64,000 bases of DNA from Paracidobacterium acidisoli (GTDB lineage: Bacteria; Acidobacteriota; Terriglobia; Terriglobales; Acidobacteriaceae), in NCBI RefSeq assembly GCF_003428625.2, contig NZ_QVQT02000001.1:620001-684000 (forward strand). The letters run 5' to 3'. Of the stretch, positions 1 to 9,244 are shown piece after piece; position 1 is the stretch's first letter, and every line of letters begins with the position of its first letter. The position numbers and the translations under genes are program-made. The notes beneath the pieces were generated by a model, which worked only from the letters and a program-made list of their open reading frames with translations, did no database searches and was not told the DNA's origin.

Positions 1-944
1 GGCCGCAGGAGAAGACCGCCGGCGGCTCCGAGGTGCTGCGCAGCCAGGCCGCATGCCCCTTCCAGGCATTTGCCACCAAACGCCTGCGCGCCGAGGCATG
101 GAAGAGCCACGAGTGGGGCCTGTCCGCAGCACAGCGCGGCAATCTGCTGCACGATGTGATGCGCCGCCTCTGGTCCGGCTCGGAGCCGGATTCCCTGCGC
201 ACCCACGACGATCTGCTCGCCGCTTTCGCACAGAACCGCCTCGACGCAATACTCGACCTCCACATCGCTGCCGCCTTTGCTCCTCTGGTCAGCAGTGCCT
301 CCGATGACTCATGGATGCAGGCCTACCTCATCTCAGAGCAGCAGCGCCTGCACATGCGTCTTGAGGAGTGGCTGCAGATCGAAGCGCGGCGTCAGCCTTT
401 TACCGTGGAAGCCTGCGAGCAGAAGCTGCATGACGTGCATGTGGGCGATCTGCGGCTTAACCTGCGCGCGGACCGCATCGACCGCCTGCCCGACGACAGC
501 CGGCTGCTGATCGACTACAAGACCGGCGAGGTCTCCGCGGCTGCGTGGCGCGGCGAGCGGCCCGAAGAGCCGCAGCTGCCTCTTTATGCCGTCTACGGTA
601 ATGTGCCGCACGTCAGCGGCCTGCTCTTCGCTCAGATCCGCGCCGGCAAAACCGGCTTTCAGGGGCGCGTGCGCAACGCAGCCGAACGCCTCGATGCAAC
701 GCTGAAAGCCACCTCCACCATGATGAAGGAGCCGTATACCGAGGCCATGCGCGACGGCTGGGAAGAGGCGCTGCGCCATCTGGCCGAAGACTTTCTGCGC
801 GGAGAAGCCTCGGTCGATCCGCGCGACAGCAAAGTGTGCCTGTACTGTCCGCTGCCCGGACTCTGCCGCATCGCCGAATCGGAGCGCGACCCCGGCGAAG
901 ATGAGGACGGCGAGGAAGTGGAGGACCGCGATGAGAATGCCTGA
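1..944 (+). CDS. AddB-like PD-(D/E)XK nuclease, C-terminal part (5' end outside window)
   Basis: This is the C-terminal nuclease part of an AddB/RecB-type exonuclease used in double-strand break repair. The reading frame is open from base 3 with no stop, so the gene starts upstream of the window; the first in-frame start-like codon (GTG at 33) is internal. The nuclease core is visible as ADRID followed by the IDYKTGE block (D and K of the PD-(D/E)XK motif). A C-terminal CLYCPLPGLC cluster and an earlier Cys (AACPF) match the four-cysteine iron-sulfur clamp of AddB nucleases. Its stop overlaps the start of the AddA-like gene, so the two are translationally coupled and probably form one complex. 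Confidence 0.85.
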   Translation, partial: PQEKTAGGSEVLRSQAACPFQAFATKRLRAEAWKSHEWGLSAAQRGNLLHDVMRRLWSGSEPDSLRTHDDLLAAFAQNRLDAILDLHIAAAFAPLVSSASDDSWMQAYLISEQQRLHMRLEEWLQIEARRQPFTVEACEQKLHDVHVGDLRLNLRADRIDRLPDDSRLLIDYKTGEVSAAAWRGERPEEPQLPLYAVYGNVPHVSGLLFAQIRAGKTGFQGRVRNAAERLDATLKATSTMMKEPYTEAMRDGWEEALRHLAEDFLRGEASVDPRDSKVCLYCPLPGLCRIAESERDPGEDEDGEEVEDRDENA

Positions 945-3900
945 CCTCTTCTCTTCTCTGCCCGCCGATCAGGACCAGCGCGACACGGCGCTCGACATCG
1001 CGAAATCGGTCATCGTGCAGGCTCCCGCCGGCTCCGGCAAAACCGATCTGCTCACGCGGCGCTTCCTCAGACTTCTGGCCGTCGTGAATGAGCCGGAGGA
1101 GATTCTCGCCATCACCTTTACCCGCGCGGCCACCGCCGAGATGCGCTCGCGCATTCTCTCCGATCTGGAAACCGCCGCCGGTCTGCGCAGCGGCAGACCC
1201 GAAGATGCGGAACGCATCGATCTGGCGCGGGCCGCGCTCGACCACGCCTGCCGCCGTGGCTGGCGGATTCTCGAACAGCCGCATCGCCTCATCATCGAGA
1301 CCATCGATTCGCTCTGTCTGCGCATCGCGCACGATCAGCCGCTGCTGGCGCGGCTGGGCGGCCATCTGCAGCCCACCGAAGACTCCGGTCCTCTCTATGC
1401 TCTGGCGGCGCGGCGAACCCTCGGGCGCCTGGGCGGAGACAACGCCGCGCTCAGCGAAGCCGTCGCTCATCTGCTGCGCCTTCGCGACAACAATCTGGCT
1501 GATTGCGAGCGGCTGCTTGCCGATATGCTGGCGCAGCGCGACCAGTGGCAGCACGCCTTTCCGCTGGCGGGGGAGATCGACTGGGATTTCGTCCGCTCTC
1601 ATCTCGAGCTTCCCTTTCGCCGTGAGGTCAACCGCGTTCTCAGCAGAGCGCATGAGCTGCTGACCTCCGATGCCTTCCTCGTGCGCGAGCTGCTCGATCT
1701 GGCGCGCTACGCATGCGAAAACCAGAACGAGCGCGTCGCTCTGCTGGCCGAGCTGAAAACGCTGCCCGCAGCGGAAGCGCTTCCCGTCGACCACTGGCTC
1801 TGCATCTGCAACTTCCTGCTGACGGAAAGCGATCAGTGGAGAAAGCGCGTGCAGGCGCCGGAGGGCTTTCCTCCGGGAGCCGCGGGCTCGGAAAAAAAGC
1901 AGCGCAAGGAAGCCATGACGTTCCTCCTCGGCCGCCTCGCACAGATGCCCGATCTGCTCGACGCGCTGCGCGCCGTCCGCAGGCTTCCTCCCGCGCGTTA
2001 CAGCGAAGAGCAATGGACCACGCTGCAGCGTCTCTTTCTCACGCTGCGGCACGCCATCGCCGAGCTGCGCGTGCTCTTCGCCGAGCGTAATACCGTCGAC
2101 TTCACCGAGGTCAGCCTCGACGCGCTGCACGTGCTGCGGCAGAGCAATCCCGACCGTCTGCTCGCCCTCAGCGGCAACCTGCGCCACCTTCTGGTCGATG
2201 AGTTTCAGGACACCTCGCGCCGTCAGCACGAGCTGATCTCGACGCTGCTCTCTGCCTGGGAGCCGGGCGACGGACGCACCTGCTTCCTCGTCGGCGATCC
2301 CATGCAGTCGATCTACATGTTCCGCCAGGCCGAGGTCGAGCTCTTTACGCAGGTGCAGCGGCGCGGTATCGGAAACGAGGAAGCCATCGCCTGTGAGCCG
2401 GTCCGCCTTCTCGTCAACTTCCGCTCGCACGCGGGCCTCACCGGTCCGCTCAACGAGATCTTCGGGCAGGTCTTCGACGGCGAGGCCGTTCCCGGGTCGG
2501 CGGCCGTTCCCTTCTCGCCCTCACAGGCTTCCGTGGAAGCCACTGAGCCCGCCGCCGTGCATGTGCATCCGCAGATCATCGGCGCACCGGACAGAGCAGT
2601 CACCGAAGCCGACCGGCAGAGAGCCCGCGAGCAGGAAGCGGAGCAGGTCGTCGAGATCATCGAGCGCCATCTGCCGGCCATCGAAGACGCCCGCGCCTCC
2701 GGCGGCGAGTATCGCGTCGCCGTTCTTGTGCGCGGACGCAGCCATCTGGCGCAGCTCGTGCCGCTGCTGCGTCATCGCGGCATTCCCTTTCGCGCCGTCG
2801 ATATCGAGAAGCTGGCCGAGCGCCAGGAGCTGCGCGATCTGCTGTCGCTCGCCCGCGCTCTGCTGCACCCCATGGATCGCACCGCATGGCTGTCGGTGCT
2901 GCGCGCGCCCTGGTGCGGGCTTACGCTCGAAGAGCTGCACACGCTCACCGGCAAAGACGATCCGCAATGGAAGCGCACCCCCATGCCGGATCTCATCGAG
3001 CGGCATCTGCCGCTGCTGACAGAAGAAGGACGGCGGCGCGCCGGCCATATCCTCGACGTGATGCGTCAGGCATCGTGGCTCCGCTGGCGCCAGTCGCAGT
3101 CGCCTTCCTTCACGTCATGGATCGAGCGGACGTGGCGCACCCTCGGCGGCCCTGCCTGTATCGACGCCGTATCGTACGAGAACACGCAGGTCTTCTTCTC
3201 TCTGCTCGACGCAGCCGCTCCGGGCGGAGCCGATCTGCTCTCCGGAGATTTCGAAGCAGAGCTGGAGAAGCTCTTCGCACAGCCCGATCCCGCCGTCAGC
3301 GAGCGCTGCGGCGTGCAGCTGATGACGATTCACAGAGCGAAGGGGCTCGGCTTCGATGCCGTCATCGTGCCTGGGCTCGATCGCGGCTCGGGCTCGGACG
3401 CGCAGCCGCTCATCTGCTCGCTCGAGCGCATCAGCCCTTACGACGAGGAAGACGAGTTTCTCGTCGCGCCGATCGGACTGCGCGGCGAGGACACGCATCC
3501 GCTTTACCGGTGGGTGCGCAGACAACGGCAGATCCGCTTCGATGAAGAGCGCAGGCGGCTCTTTTACGTCGCCTGTACGCGCGCCCGCCGGGAGCTGCAC
3601 CTGCTGGGCACAGCCGCGGTAAACGGCTCGGGCGTGAAGCCGGAGACGGCGGACAGCCTGCTCCAGTCTGCATGGCCGGCTCTCGAAGCGGAGTTTCTCT
3701 CCGCCGCGCAAAGACAGCCCGATAATCTGCTGGCCTTCCCTGATCCGGCCCCGGTTCCCGGTGTTGTCCCGCTTCCGGGTATCGTTCAGCTGGCCGCCGC
3801 CGCGGCCCCGGCGAAGCCGCTTACGCTGCGCCGTCTTTCTTCGAGGATCGATCTTCACCCTCGCGGAGAAAATGTAACTGTACTCGGCACACATATCGAG

Positions 3901-4506
3901 GCCGTCGGTGAAGAGGCCGCATGGCGGCGCCCCGAGGGCTCGCGCCTCGCGCGCATCCTCGGCGAAACGGTTCACGCTCTGCTGCAGCGGCTCGGTCCGC
4001 GGCTGGCTGCCGGATCGCCGGATGCCGGCCTCATCCGCAGGCACGCCGCATCGCTGCTGCGTGCCGCGGCGCTGTCTGAAGACACGCTTCAGAATGCAAC
4101 AGAGACGGTGACATATATGCTGCTGGCCTGCGCCGCCGATCCCGTCTGCCGCTGGACGCTCGAGCCGCACGCCGGGGCGCAGTCGGAGGCATCGTGGACC
4201 GGCATGGCCGAGGGTGTGCTGCGCACGCTGCGCGCCGACCGCATCTTCCGCGCGGGGGAGCGGCCTCTGACTCAGGGATCGGAGTATCTCTGGGTGATCG
4301 ATTACAAGACCAGCGCTCCGTCCACGAGCTCCGCCGCACAGCGCGAATCCTTCGTGCGCGCGGAGCGTGCGCTGTATGCGCCTCAGCTTCTGGCCTATGG
4401 ACGGGTTCTGCGCGCGATCCACGGCGGAGAAACGCCGCTGCGGCTGGGGCTCTGCTATCCGCAGATCGCCGTGCTGGACTGGTGGGACCCGGACGCCGAA
4501 GGCTAG
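931..4506 (+). CDS. AddA-like UvrD-family helicase/nuclease
   Basis: About 1191 residues. It is the helicase partner of the AddB-like nuclease and unwinds and degrades DNA ends for recombinational repair. UvrD motifs run in order: Walker A APAGSGKT (residues 31-38), DEFQDT (423-428), GDPMQSIY, TIHRAKGL and VACTRARREL. The C-terminus carries a second PD-(D/E)XK nuclease (ADRIF, then IDYKTSA with D1124 and K1126), as in AddA. I chose ATG 931 because GGAGG sits about 7 nt upstream and the gene then overlaps the preceding stop by 14 nt; an ATG at 901 lies in frame but has no such site. Tandem AddB-AddA order supports the call. Confidence 0.92.
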   Translation: MRMPDLFSSLPADQDQRDTALDIAKSVIVQAPAGSGKTDLLTRRFLRLLAVVNEPEEILAITFTRAATAEMRSRILSDLETAAGLRSGRPEDAERIDLARAALDHACRRGWRILEQPHRLIIETIDSLCLRIAHDQPLLARLGGHLQPTEDSGPLYALAARRTLGRLGGDNAALSEAVAHLLRLRDNNLADCERLLADMLAQRDQWQHAFPLAGEIDWDFVRSHLELPFRREVNRVLSRAHELLTSDAFLVRELLDLARYACENQNERVALLAELKTLPAAEALPVDHWLCICNFLLTESDQWRKRVQAPEGFPPGAAGSEKKQRKEAMTFLLGRLAQMPDLLDALRAVRRLPPARYSEEQWTTLQRLFLTLRHAIAELRVLFAERNTVDFTEVSLDALHVLRQSNPDRLLALSGNLRHLLVDEFQDTSRRQHELISTLLSAWEPGDGRTCFLVGDPMQSIYMFRQAEVELFTQVQRRGIGNEEAIACEPVRLLVNFRSHAGLTGPLNEIFGQVFDGEAVPGSAAVPFSPSQASVEATEPAAVHVHPQIIGAPDRAVTEADRQRAREQEAEQVVEIIERHLPAIEDARASGGEYRVAVLVRGRSHLAQLVPLLRHRGIPFRAVDIEKLAERQELRDLLSLARALLHPMDRTAWLSVLRAPWCGLTLEELHTLTGKDDPQWKRTPMPDLIERHLPLLTEEGRRRAGHILDVMRQASWLRWRQSQSPSFTSWIERTWRTLGGPACIDAVSYENTQVFFSLLDAAAPGGADLLSGDFEAELEKLFAQPDPAVSERCGVQLMTIHRAKGLGFDAVIVPGLDRGSGSDAQPLICSLERISPYDEEDEFLVAPIGLRGEDTHPLYRWVRRQRQIRFDEERRRLFYVACTRARRELHLLGTAAVNGSGVKPETADSLLQSAWPALEAEFLSAAQRQPDNLLAFPDPAPVPGVVPLPGIVQLAAAAAPAKPLTLRRLSSRIDLHPRGENVTVLGTHIEAVGEEAAWRRPEGSRLARILGETVHALLQRLGPRLAAGSPDAGLIRRHAASLLRAAALSEDTLQNATETVTYMLLACAADPVCRWTLEPHAGAQSEASWTGMAEGVLRTLRADRIFRAGERPLTQGSEYLWVIDYKTSAPSTSSAAQRESFVRAERALYAPQLLAYGRVLRAIHGGETPLRLGLCYPQIAVLDWWDPDAEG

Positions 4507-4517
4507 CTCGGCAGGAG

Positions 4518-5210
4518 TCAGCTCCGCGTGCCGGTCTTCTCGGTCGCCGGTTTCTCGCCCATCTTGTGGCGGACATCGGCGCCGCGCACCCAGAAGATGA
4601 CGTCTTCGGAGATATTCGTCGCGTGATCGGCCACACGCTCCAGGCTGCGCGAGATCATCAGCGCATTCAGCGCCTGCGGAGTCAGATTCGGCTCCTTCTT
4701 CATCAGCGTCAGCAGCGTGTAATGCGCGGCTCCGTTCAGCTTGTCCACGCTGTCATCCATCGACAGCACGGTTTCGGCGGTCTGGGCGTCGGCTTCGATA
4801 AAGGCCTGCAGCGCCTTGCGCACCATGGAGCCGGCGAGGCTGGCCATGCGCGGAATATCGATCGGCAGATCGGCCACCGGGAAGGCCTGCAGCTCGCGCA
4901 CGCGGTCGCTGATGCTGCGGGCCGCATCGCCCACACGCTCCAGGTCCGCGTTGATCTTGATTACGGCAAGGATGAAGCGCAGGTCGATGGCCATCGGCTG
5001 CTCCATCGCGAGCAGGTCGAGCGCCATCTGGTCGATCTCGCGCTCCAGGCGGTTGATGGCCAGCTCGCCGCGATCGACCAGGTCACAGATGGAAGTATCG
5101 CGGACGCGATAGGCTTCAATCGCGCGCTGAATCGCCTGTTCTGCCATACCGGCCATCACCAGCAGCTTTTCCTTCAGGTCATCGAGGCTTTGCCGGAATC
5201 TGAGTCGCAT
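4518..5210 (-). CDS. phoU: Phosphate transport system accessory protein PhoU
   Basis: 230 residues, the usual length of PhoU. It has the paired three-helix repeat of the family: a first half around ELAINRLEREID and INADLERVGDAA, and a second half around RSLERVADHATNI. PhoU links the PstSCAB transporter to the PhoR kinase and keeps the Pho response off when phosphate is plentiful. It is the last gene of the minus-strand pst operon, and its ATG shares one base with the TAA stop of pstB (TAATG), which implies coupled translation. Confidence 0.95.
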   Translation of the reverse strand: MRLRFRQSLDDLKEKLLVMAGMAEQAIQRAIEAYRVRDTSICDLVDRGELAINRLEREIDQMALDLLAMEQPMAIDLRFILAVIKINADLERVGDAARSISDRVRELQAFPVADLPIDIPRMASLAGSMVRKALQAFIEADAQTAETVLSMDDSVDKLNGAAHYTLLTLMKKEPNLTPQALNALMISRSLERVADHATNISEDVIFWVRGADVRHKMGEKPATEKTGTRS

Positions 5211-5968
5211 TATCCAAACCTGCCCGTGATGTAATCTTCCGTCCTCTTGTCTCCCGGATTTGTGAATATCTTGTGGGTCGAATCAAACTCGACAAGTTTT
5301 CCATTCAGGAAGAATCCGGTGCGCTCTGCCACACGAGCGGCCTGCTGCATGTTGTGCGTCACGATGACGATGGTGTACTGCGCCTTCAGCTGGAAGATCA
5401 GATCCTCGATCTTCGAGGTGGAGACGGGATCGAGCGCCGACGCCGGCTCATCCATCAGCAGCACCTCCGGATCGACGGCAAGCGCGCGCGCAATGCACAG
5501 ACGCTGCTGCTGGCCGCCGGAGAGGCTCGCGCCCGATTTCTTCTTCAGATCGCCCTTCACCTCATCCCACAGCGCGGCGTGGATCAGCGAGCGCTCGACC
5601 ACCTCGTCCAGCACGCGCCGGTTGCGGAAGCCGTTCAGCCGCAGGCCGGAGGCGACGTTGTCGTAAATGGACATGGTCGGAAAGGGGTTCGGACGCTGAA
5701 AGACCATACCGATGCGGCGGCGGATCTCGACCGGCGAAGCATCGCTGTAAATGTCAATTTCGCCGATGCGCACCGATCCGGTGACTTTGGCGATGGGATT
5801 GGTCTCGTGCATCCGGTTGAGGCAGCGCACGAAGGTCGATTTGCCGCAACCGGAGGGACCGATGAGCGCCGTCGCCTGGTTTGCGGGAATGTGCAGGTTA
5901 ATATCCTGCAGCGTATGGTTGGCTCCATACCAGGCGTTCAGGTTCCTGACTTCGATGCCGACACCCAC
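5210..5968 (-). CDS. pstB: Phosphate ABC transporter ATP-binding protein PstB
   Basis: 252 residues. It energises phosphate import through PstC/PstA at the inner membrane. Visible motifs are Walker [11 protein letters not shown]-loop VFQRPNPF, signature LSGGQQQRL, Walker [13 protein letters not shown] and the H-loop (VTHNMQ). The start is GTG, one base after the pstA stop. The [16 protein letters not shown] stretch is typical of PstB rather than of other ABC ATPases. Operon position between pstA and phoU confirms the assignment. Confidence 0.97.
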   Translation of the reverse strand: MGVGIEVRNLNAWYGANHTLQDINLHIPANQATALIGPSGCGKSTFVRCLNRMHETNPIAKVTGSVRIGEIDIYSDASPVEIRRRIGMVFQRPNPFPTMSIYDNVASGLRLNGFRNRRVLDEVVERSLIHAALWDEVKGDLKKKSGASLSGGQQQRLCIARALAVDPEVLLMDEPASALDPVSTSKIEDLIFQLKAQYTIVIVTHNMQQAARVAERTGFFLNGKLVEFDSTHKIFTNPGDKRTEDYITGRFG

Positions 5969-5969
5969 C

Positions 5970-6845
5970 TTAGCTTGCCCCTTTCAGCACACCGCGTGTG
6001 GTTACATAGCGCACCAGTGATACGGCGCCCACAATCAGAACGATCAGCACCAGAGCGCCGGCCCATGCCTGGCGGATCTGATCCTCATACGGCGACGCTG
6101 CATAGACATAAATCTGCAGCGGCAGTGCGGCAATCGGCTGGTTCACGTCCACGCTCCAGAACTGGGAGCCAAGCGCCGTAAACAGCAGCGGAGCCGTTTC
6201 GCCTGCGATGCGGGCAAAGGCCAGCATGCAGCCGGTGATCACGCCGGGGGAAGCCGTTCGTAACGTAATCGAGAGCACCGAGCGCCAGTTGGGCACGCCC
6301 AGTCCGAGCGCCGCTTCACGGATCGCGTGCGGCACCATCAGCAGCATCTCTTCGGAGGTGCGGGTGATGGTGGGAATCATCATGATCCCCAGGGCCACGC
6401 CGCCGGCCAGCGCCGAATAGTGCTTCTGGCGGGCGACGATCAGGGCATACATGGCGATGCCCATCACGATCGAGGGCACTCCGTTCAGCACGTCGGCGGT
6501 GAAGCGAACCAGGTTCGCCAGCTTTCCGCCTCGGCCGAACTCCGCAAGAAAGATACCGGCCGCGATACCGACCGGCACGCCGATCGCGCTGGCAACAGCC
6601 AGCAGAATGCCGGAGCCGACGATGGCGTTCGCCATGCCGCCGCCGGTCGCGCCCTCCGGAGCCGGAGTCTTCGTGAAAAAGGCCAGGTTGAGCGAGCTCG
6701 CTCCCTTAAAGAGCAGATACCCGAAGATCGCCACCAGCGGGGCAACGACCAGAATCGTGCTGAGAACAGCAAGGCCCGAGGCAAGATGGTTCGTTGCCAT
6801 GCGGCGCATGCGGTTGGCCGTGCTCACTCGGTACTCGTTGGGCAT
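5970..6845 (-). CDS. pstA: Phosphate ABC transporter permease PstA
   Basis: 291 residues with about six membrane segments. It is an inner-membrane channel subunit that pairs with PstC. The region around [14 protein letters not shown] and the [15 protein letters not shown] stretch (the EAA loop that docks on PstB) are diagnostic of the family. The start is ATG at 6845, 21 nt after the pstC stop. Gene order pstS-C-A-B-phoU is the canonical one. Confidence 0.95.
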   Translation of the reverse strand: MPNEYRVSTANRMRRMATNHLASGLAVLSTILVVAPLVAIFGYLLFKGASSLNLAFFTKTPAPEGATGGGMANAIVGSGILLAVASAIGVPVGIAAGIFLAEFGRGGKLANLVRFTADVLNGVPSIVMGIAMYALIVARQKHYSALAGGVALGIMMIPTITRTSEEMLLMVPHAIREAALGLGVPNWRSVLSITLRTASPGVITGCMLAFARIAGETAPLLFTALGSQFWSVDVNQPIAALPLQIYVYAASPYEDQIRQAWAGALVLIVLIVGAVSLVRYVTTRGVLKGAS

Positions 6846-6866
6846 CTCTCTGTTTCCTTTTGCCGT

Positions 6867-7907
6867 TTAAGCCACGCGAGGCGGCGCGCCGCGCGTTACC
6901 GCCCAGACCAGCAGACGCGCCAGAGCGTTCACAAGGATCGTAATGATAAACAGCGCCAGGCCTATCTCGATCAGCGCCGAAGTATGCGTATCGCTGGTCG
7001 CTTCGCTGAACTCGTTGGCGATCACGCTGGCCATGCTGTAGCCCGGCGCCAGCAGCGACTTTGAAATGGAGGCGGCCGAGTTGCCGATGACCATGGTCAC
7101 CGCCATGGTTTCTCCCAGCGCACGCCCAAGGCCCAGAATCACCGACCCAACGATGCCGATGCGCGCATTGCGCAGAACACCCATGCGGATCATCTCCCAC
7201 CGGGTCGCGCCCAGCGCCAGCACTGCTTCGCGCTGCGTATACGGCACGGCGATCATCACCTCGCGGGTCAGAGAAGAGATGATGGGCAGAATCATGATGG
7301 CGAGAATGACGCCCGCGGCAAACATGCCGATGCCGAGGTTCGGCCCCTGAAAGAGTCCCGTCCAGCCGAGAGTCTTCATCAATGCCGGGTTGACGTACTG
7401 GCGCAGAAGCGGAACCAGCACAAACACGCCCCAGAGCCCGTACACCACGCTCGGAATCGCCGCCAGCAGCTCGGTCAGAAAGGCCAGAGGTCCGCGCAGC
7501 ATCTTCGGGCACATCTCCGTGATAAAGATGGCCACGCCCACCGCGAGCGGAACGGCGATTACCAGCGAAACCGCGGAAGTCACCAGCGTGCCGTAGATGA
7601 AGGGCAATGCGCCGAAGTTACCGTTGATCGGGTCCCAGCCGCTGCTCAGGAAGAACTTCCAGCCGAAGAGGCCAAGCGTGAGCTTCGATCCCTGCACCAG
7701 CGACGTCGCGATCAGCGCGACGATGCCGAAGATGCTCAGTGCACAGAGCAGCATCAGCCAGCGGAACGCCCGGTCCGACAGTGAAGAGTTTCCCCGGCTT
7801 GTCAGCCAGGTCCGCGCTTCCGATGGCTTATCCGCCGGCGGCACAGTCACAGACCCCTCCGCTGAAGCCGAGGGCTGCGGCACTCGCTCCTGAATACGTA
7901 GACTCAC
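6867..7907 (-). CDS. pstC: Phosphate ABC transporter permease PstC
   Basis: 346 residues from a GTG start at 7907. It has a roughly 40-residue hydrophilic N-terminal tail, then about six membrane segments. The loop EAVLALGATRWEMI is the EAA motif that contacts PstB, and AIPSVVYGLWGVFVL is typical of PstC. Together with PstA it forms the phosphate channel. It lies about 150 nt downstream of pstS; that gap may allow a higher level of the binding protein, as is common in binding-protein operons (inference). Confidence 0.95.
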   Translation of the reverse strand: MSLRIQERVPQPSASAEGSVTVPPADKPSEARTWLTSRGNSSLSDRAFRWLMLLCALSIFGIVALIATSLVQGSKLTLGLFGWKFFLSSGWDPINGNFGALPFIYGTLVTSAVSLVIAVPLAVGVAIFITEMCPKMLRGPLAFLTELLAAIPSVVYGLWGVFVLVPLLRQYVNPALMKTLGWTGLFQGPNLGIGMFAAGVILAIMILPIISSLTREVMIAVPYTQREAVLALGATRWEMIRMGVLRNARIGIVGSVILGLGRALGETMAVTMVIGNSAASISKSLLAPGYSMASVIANEFSEATSDTHTSALIEIGLALFIITILVNALARLLVWAVTRGAPPRVA

Positions 7908-8056
7908 AACCTTTAACCCTATACGCGCTTTTTGAACGCCACGTTAAACGCAATGAAAAATCAGGGGATTACGAGCAGCATTGCGGAGGAGTTTCGGCTC
8001 TGAATTCCGGAAATTCCGGACGCAGCCTGCTTCGGCCGCGCCCGGTTTCCGAGGAC

Positions 8057-9064
8057 TTACTGCAGCTTTCCGATCGCCACGCGCACCTTGTCGGAGACCG
8101 ACTTGGGCAGCGGAGCGTAGTCGAGCGAGGTCACTTCGCCTTCGCCGTGATCCAGCATCCAGTAAAGGAAGTCCTTGATCACCTTACCCTTGGAAGCATC
8201 CTGCGCCTTTATCGGGATCAGCAGCCAGGTAAAGCTGGAGATCGGGTAGGCATTCGCGCCCGGAGCATTCGTGATCGAGACGCGGAAGTCTGCCGGCATC
8301 GTCTTCACGCTGGCCGCCGCTTCGGTCACGCCGTCGATGCTCGCCTTGACCCACTTGCCGGCTGCATTCCGCACCTGGCCGAAGGCGATTTTGTTCTGCA
8401 GAGCGTAGATCAGCTCCACATAGCCGATGGCGCCAGGCATCGTGCGGACGTTGCCCGCGACACCGGGGTTACCCGAGGCGCCGATTCCCTTCGGCCACTG
8501 CGGCGAGGTGCCGACGCCGACGCTGCTCTTCCACGAAGGGCTGACCTTCGACAGATAGTCGGTGAAGATATAGGTGGTGCCGCTGCCGTCGGAACGGTGT
8601 ACCACGATGATGTCCTGATTGGGCAGCTTCACGCCCGGGTTGTCCTTCGCGATGCGCGCATCGCTCCAGTTGCCGATTTTGCCCTCAAAGATATCGGCCA
8701 GAACATCGGGAGAGAACTTCAGGTCGGAGCCCACGCCGGGCAGGTTGTAGATCGGCACAACGGCGCCCAGCACCGTCGGGATGTGCATCAGCTTTACCTT
8801 CGATTCAGCAAGCTGCTGATCGGTCATCGGACCGTCGCTCGCGCCGAAATCCACGGTCTGCGCGGTCACCTGGCGAATGCCGCCGCCCGATCCGATTGCC
8901 TGATAGTTGATCTGCACGCCCTGGTGCGAATTGCTGTACTCAATGAACCACTTGCTGTAGATCGGCGCCGGAAAGGTCGCTCCGGCTCCGTTGATCTTCT
9001 GCGCAAATCCAGCCGATGCGACGCAGGCGAGCAGCGCCGTCGATAAAAGAACACTTTTTTTCAC
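8057..9064 (-). CDS. pstS: Periplasmic phosphate-binding protein PstS
   Basis: 335 residues with a clear Sec signal peptide (MKKSVLLSTALLACVASAGFA, cut before Q). It captures phosphate in the periplasm and delivers it to PstCA. Family blocks seen are INGAGATFPAPIY, the phosphate-binding GSGGG, DFGASDGPMT and VHRSDGSGTTYIFTDYL. The start is GTG at 9064 with a G-rich ribosome site about 10 nt upstream. A candidate Pho box lies 45-73 bp upstream of the start. It is the first gene of the pst operon. Confidence 0.96.
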   Translation of the reverse strand: MKKSVLLSTALLACVASAGFAQKINGAGATFPAPIYSKWFIEYSNSHQGVQINYQAIGSGGGIRQVTAQTVDFGASDGPMTDQQLAESKVKLMHIPTVLGAVVPIYNLPGVGSDLKFSPDVLADIFEGKIGNWSDARIAKDNPGVKLPNQDIIVVHRSDGSGTTYIFTDYLSKVSPSWKSSVGVGTSPQWPKGIGASGNPGVAGNVRTMPGAIGYVELIYALQNKIAFGQVRNAAGKWVKASIDGVTEAAASVKTMPADFRVSITNAPGANAYPISSFTWLLIPIKAQDASKGKVIKDFLYWMLDHGEGEVTSLDYAPLPKSVSDKVRVAIGKLQ

Positions 9065-9108
9065 TGTTTTCCCCCTCAGAAGTACTTGAAAAATCTTCCG
9101 TCCGGAGT

Positions 9109-9137
9109 GTTAACAAGGCATTACGAAAAGGTGAAAA
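9109..9137 (-). promoter_or_regulatory. Candidate Pho box upstream of pstS
   Basis: Read on the minus strand there are three 7-mers with an exact 11-bp period: TTTTCAC, TCGTAAT and TGTTAAC, separated by 4 bp. PhoB/PhoP sites are direct 7-mers (CTGTCAT-like or TTAACA-like) with an 11-bp period, and these copies share the T at position 4 and A at position 6. A weak -10-like GAAGAT follows about 10 bp further on. The match to any one consensus is partial; the periodicity and position before pstS carry the call. Confidence 0.4.
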
Positions 9138-9244
9138 GCGAGGAAAATCTGCCCCTGGACGTATTAATAACTATCTGAAAAATATAGACTTGCGAAGCCT
9201 TTGCGGAAATTTTCCACCAAATTTTTCGCCTGTCGCGATGCCGC

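Noticed and set aside
613-2430. Long minus-strand reading frame of 605 codons opposite the AddA-like gene
   Set aside because: It lies wholly antisense to intact helicase motifs and has the His/Arg/Gln-rich composition of a GC-rich shadow frame.
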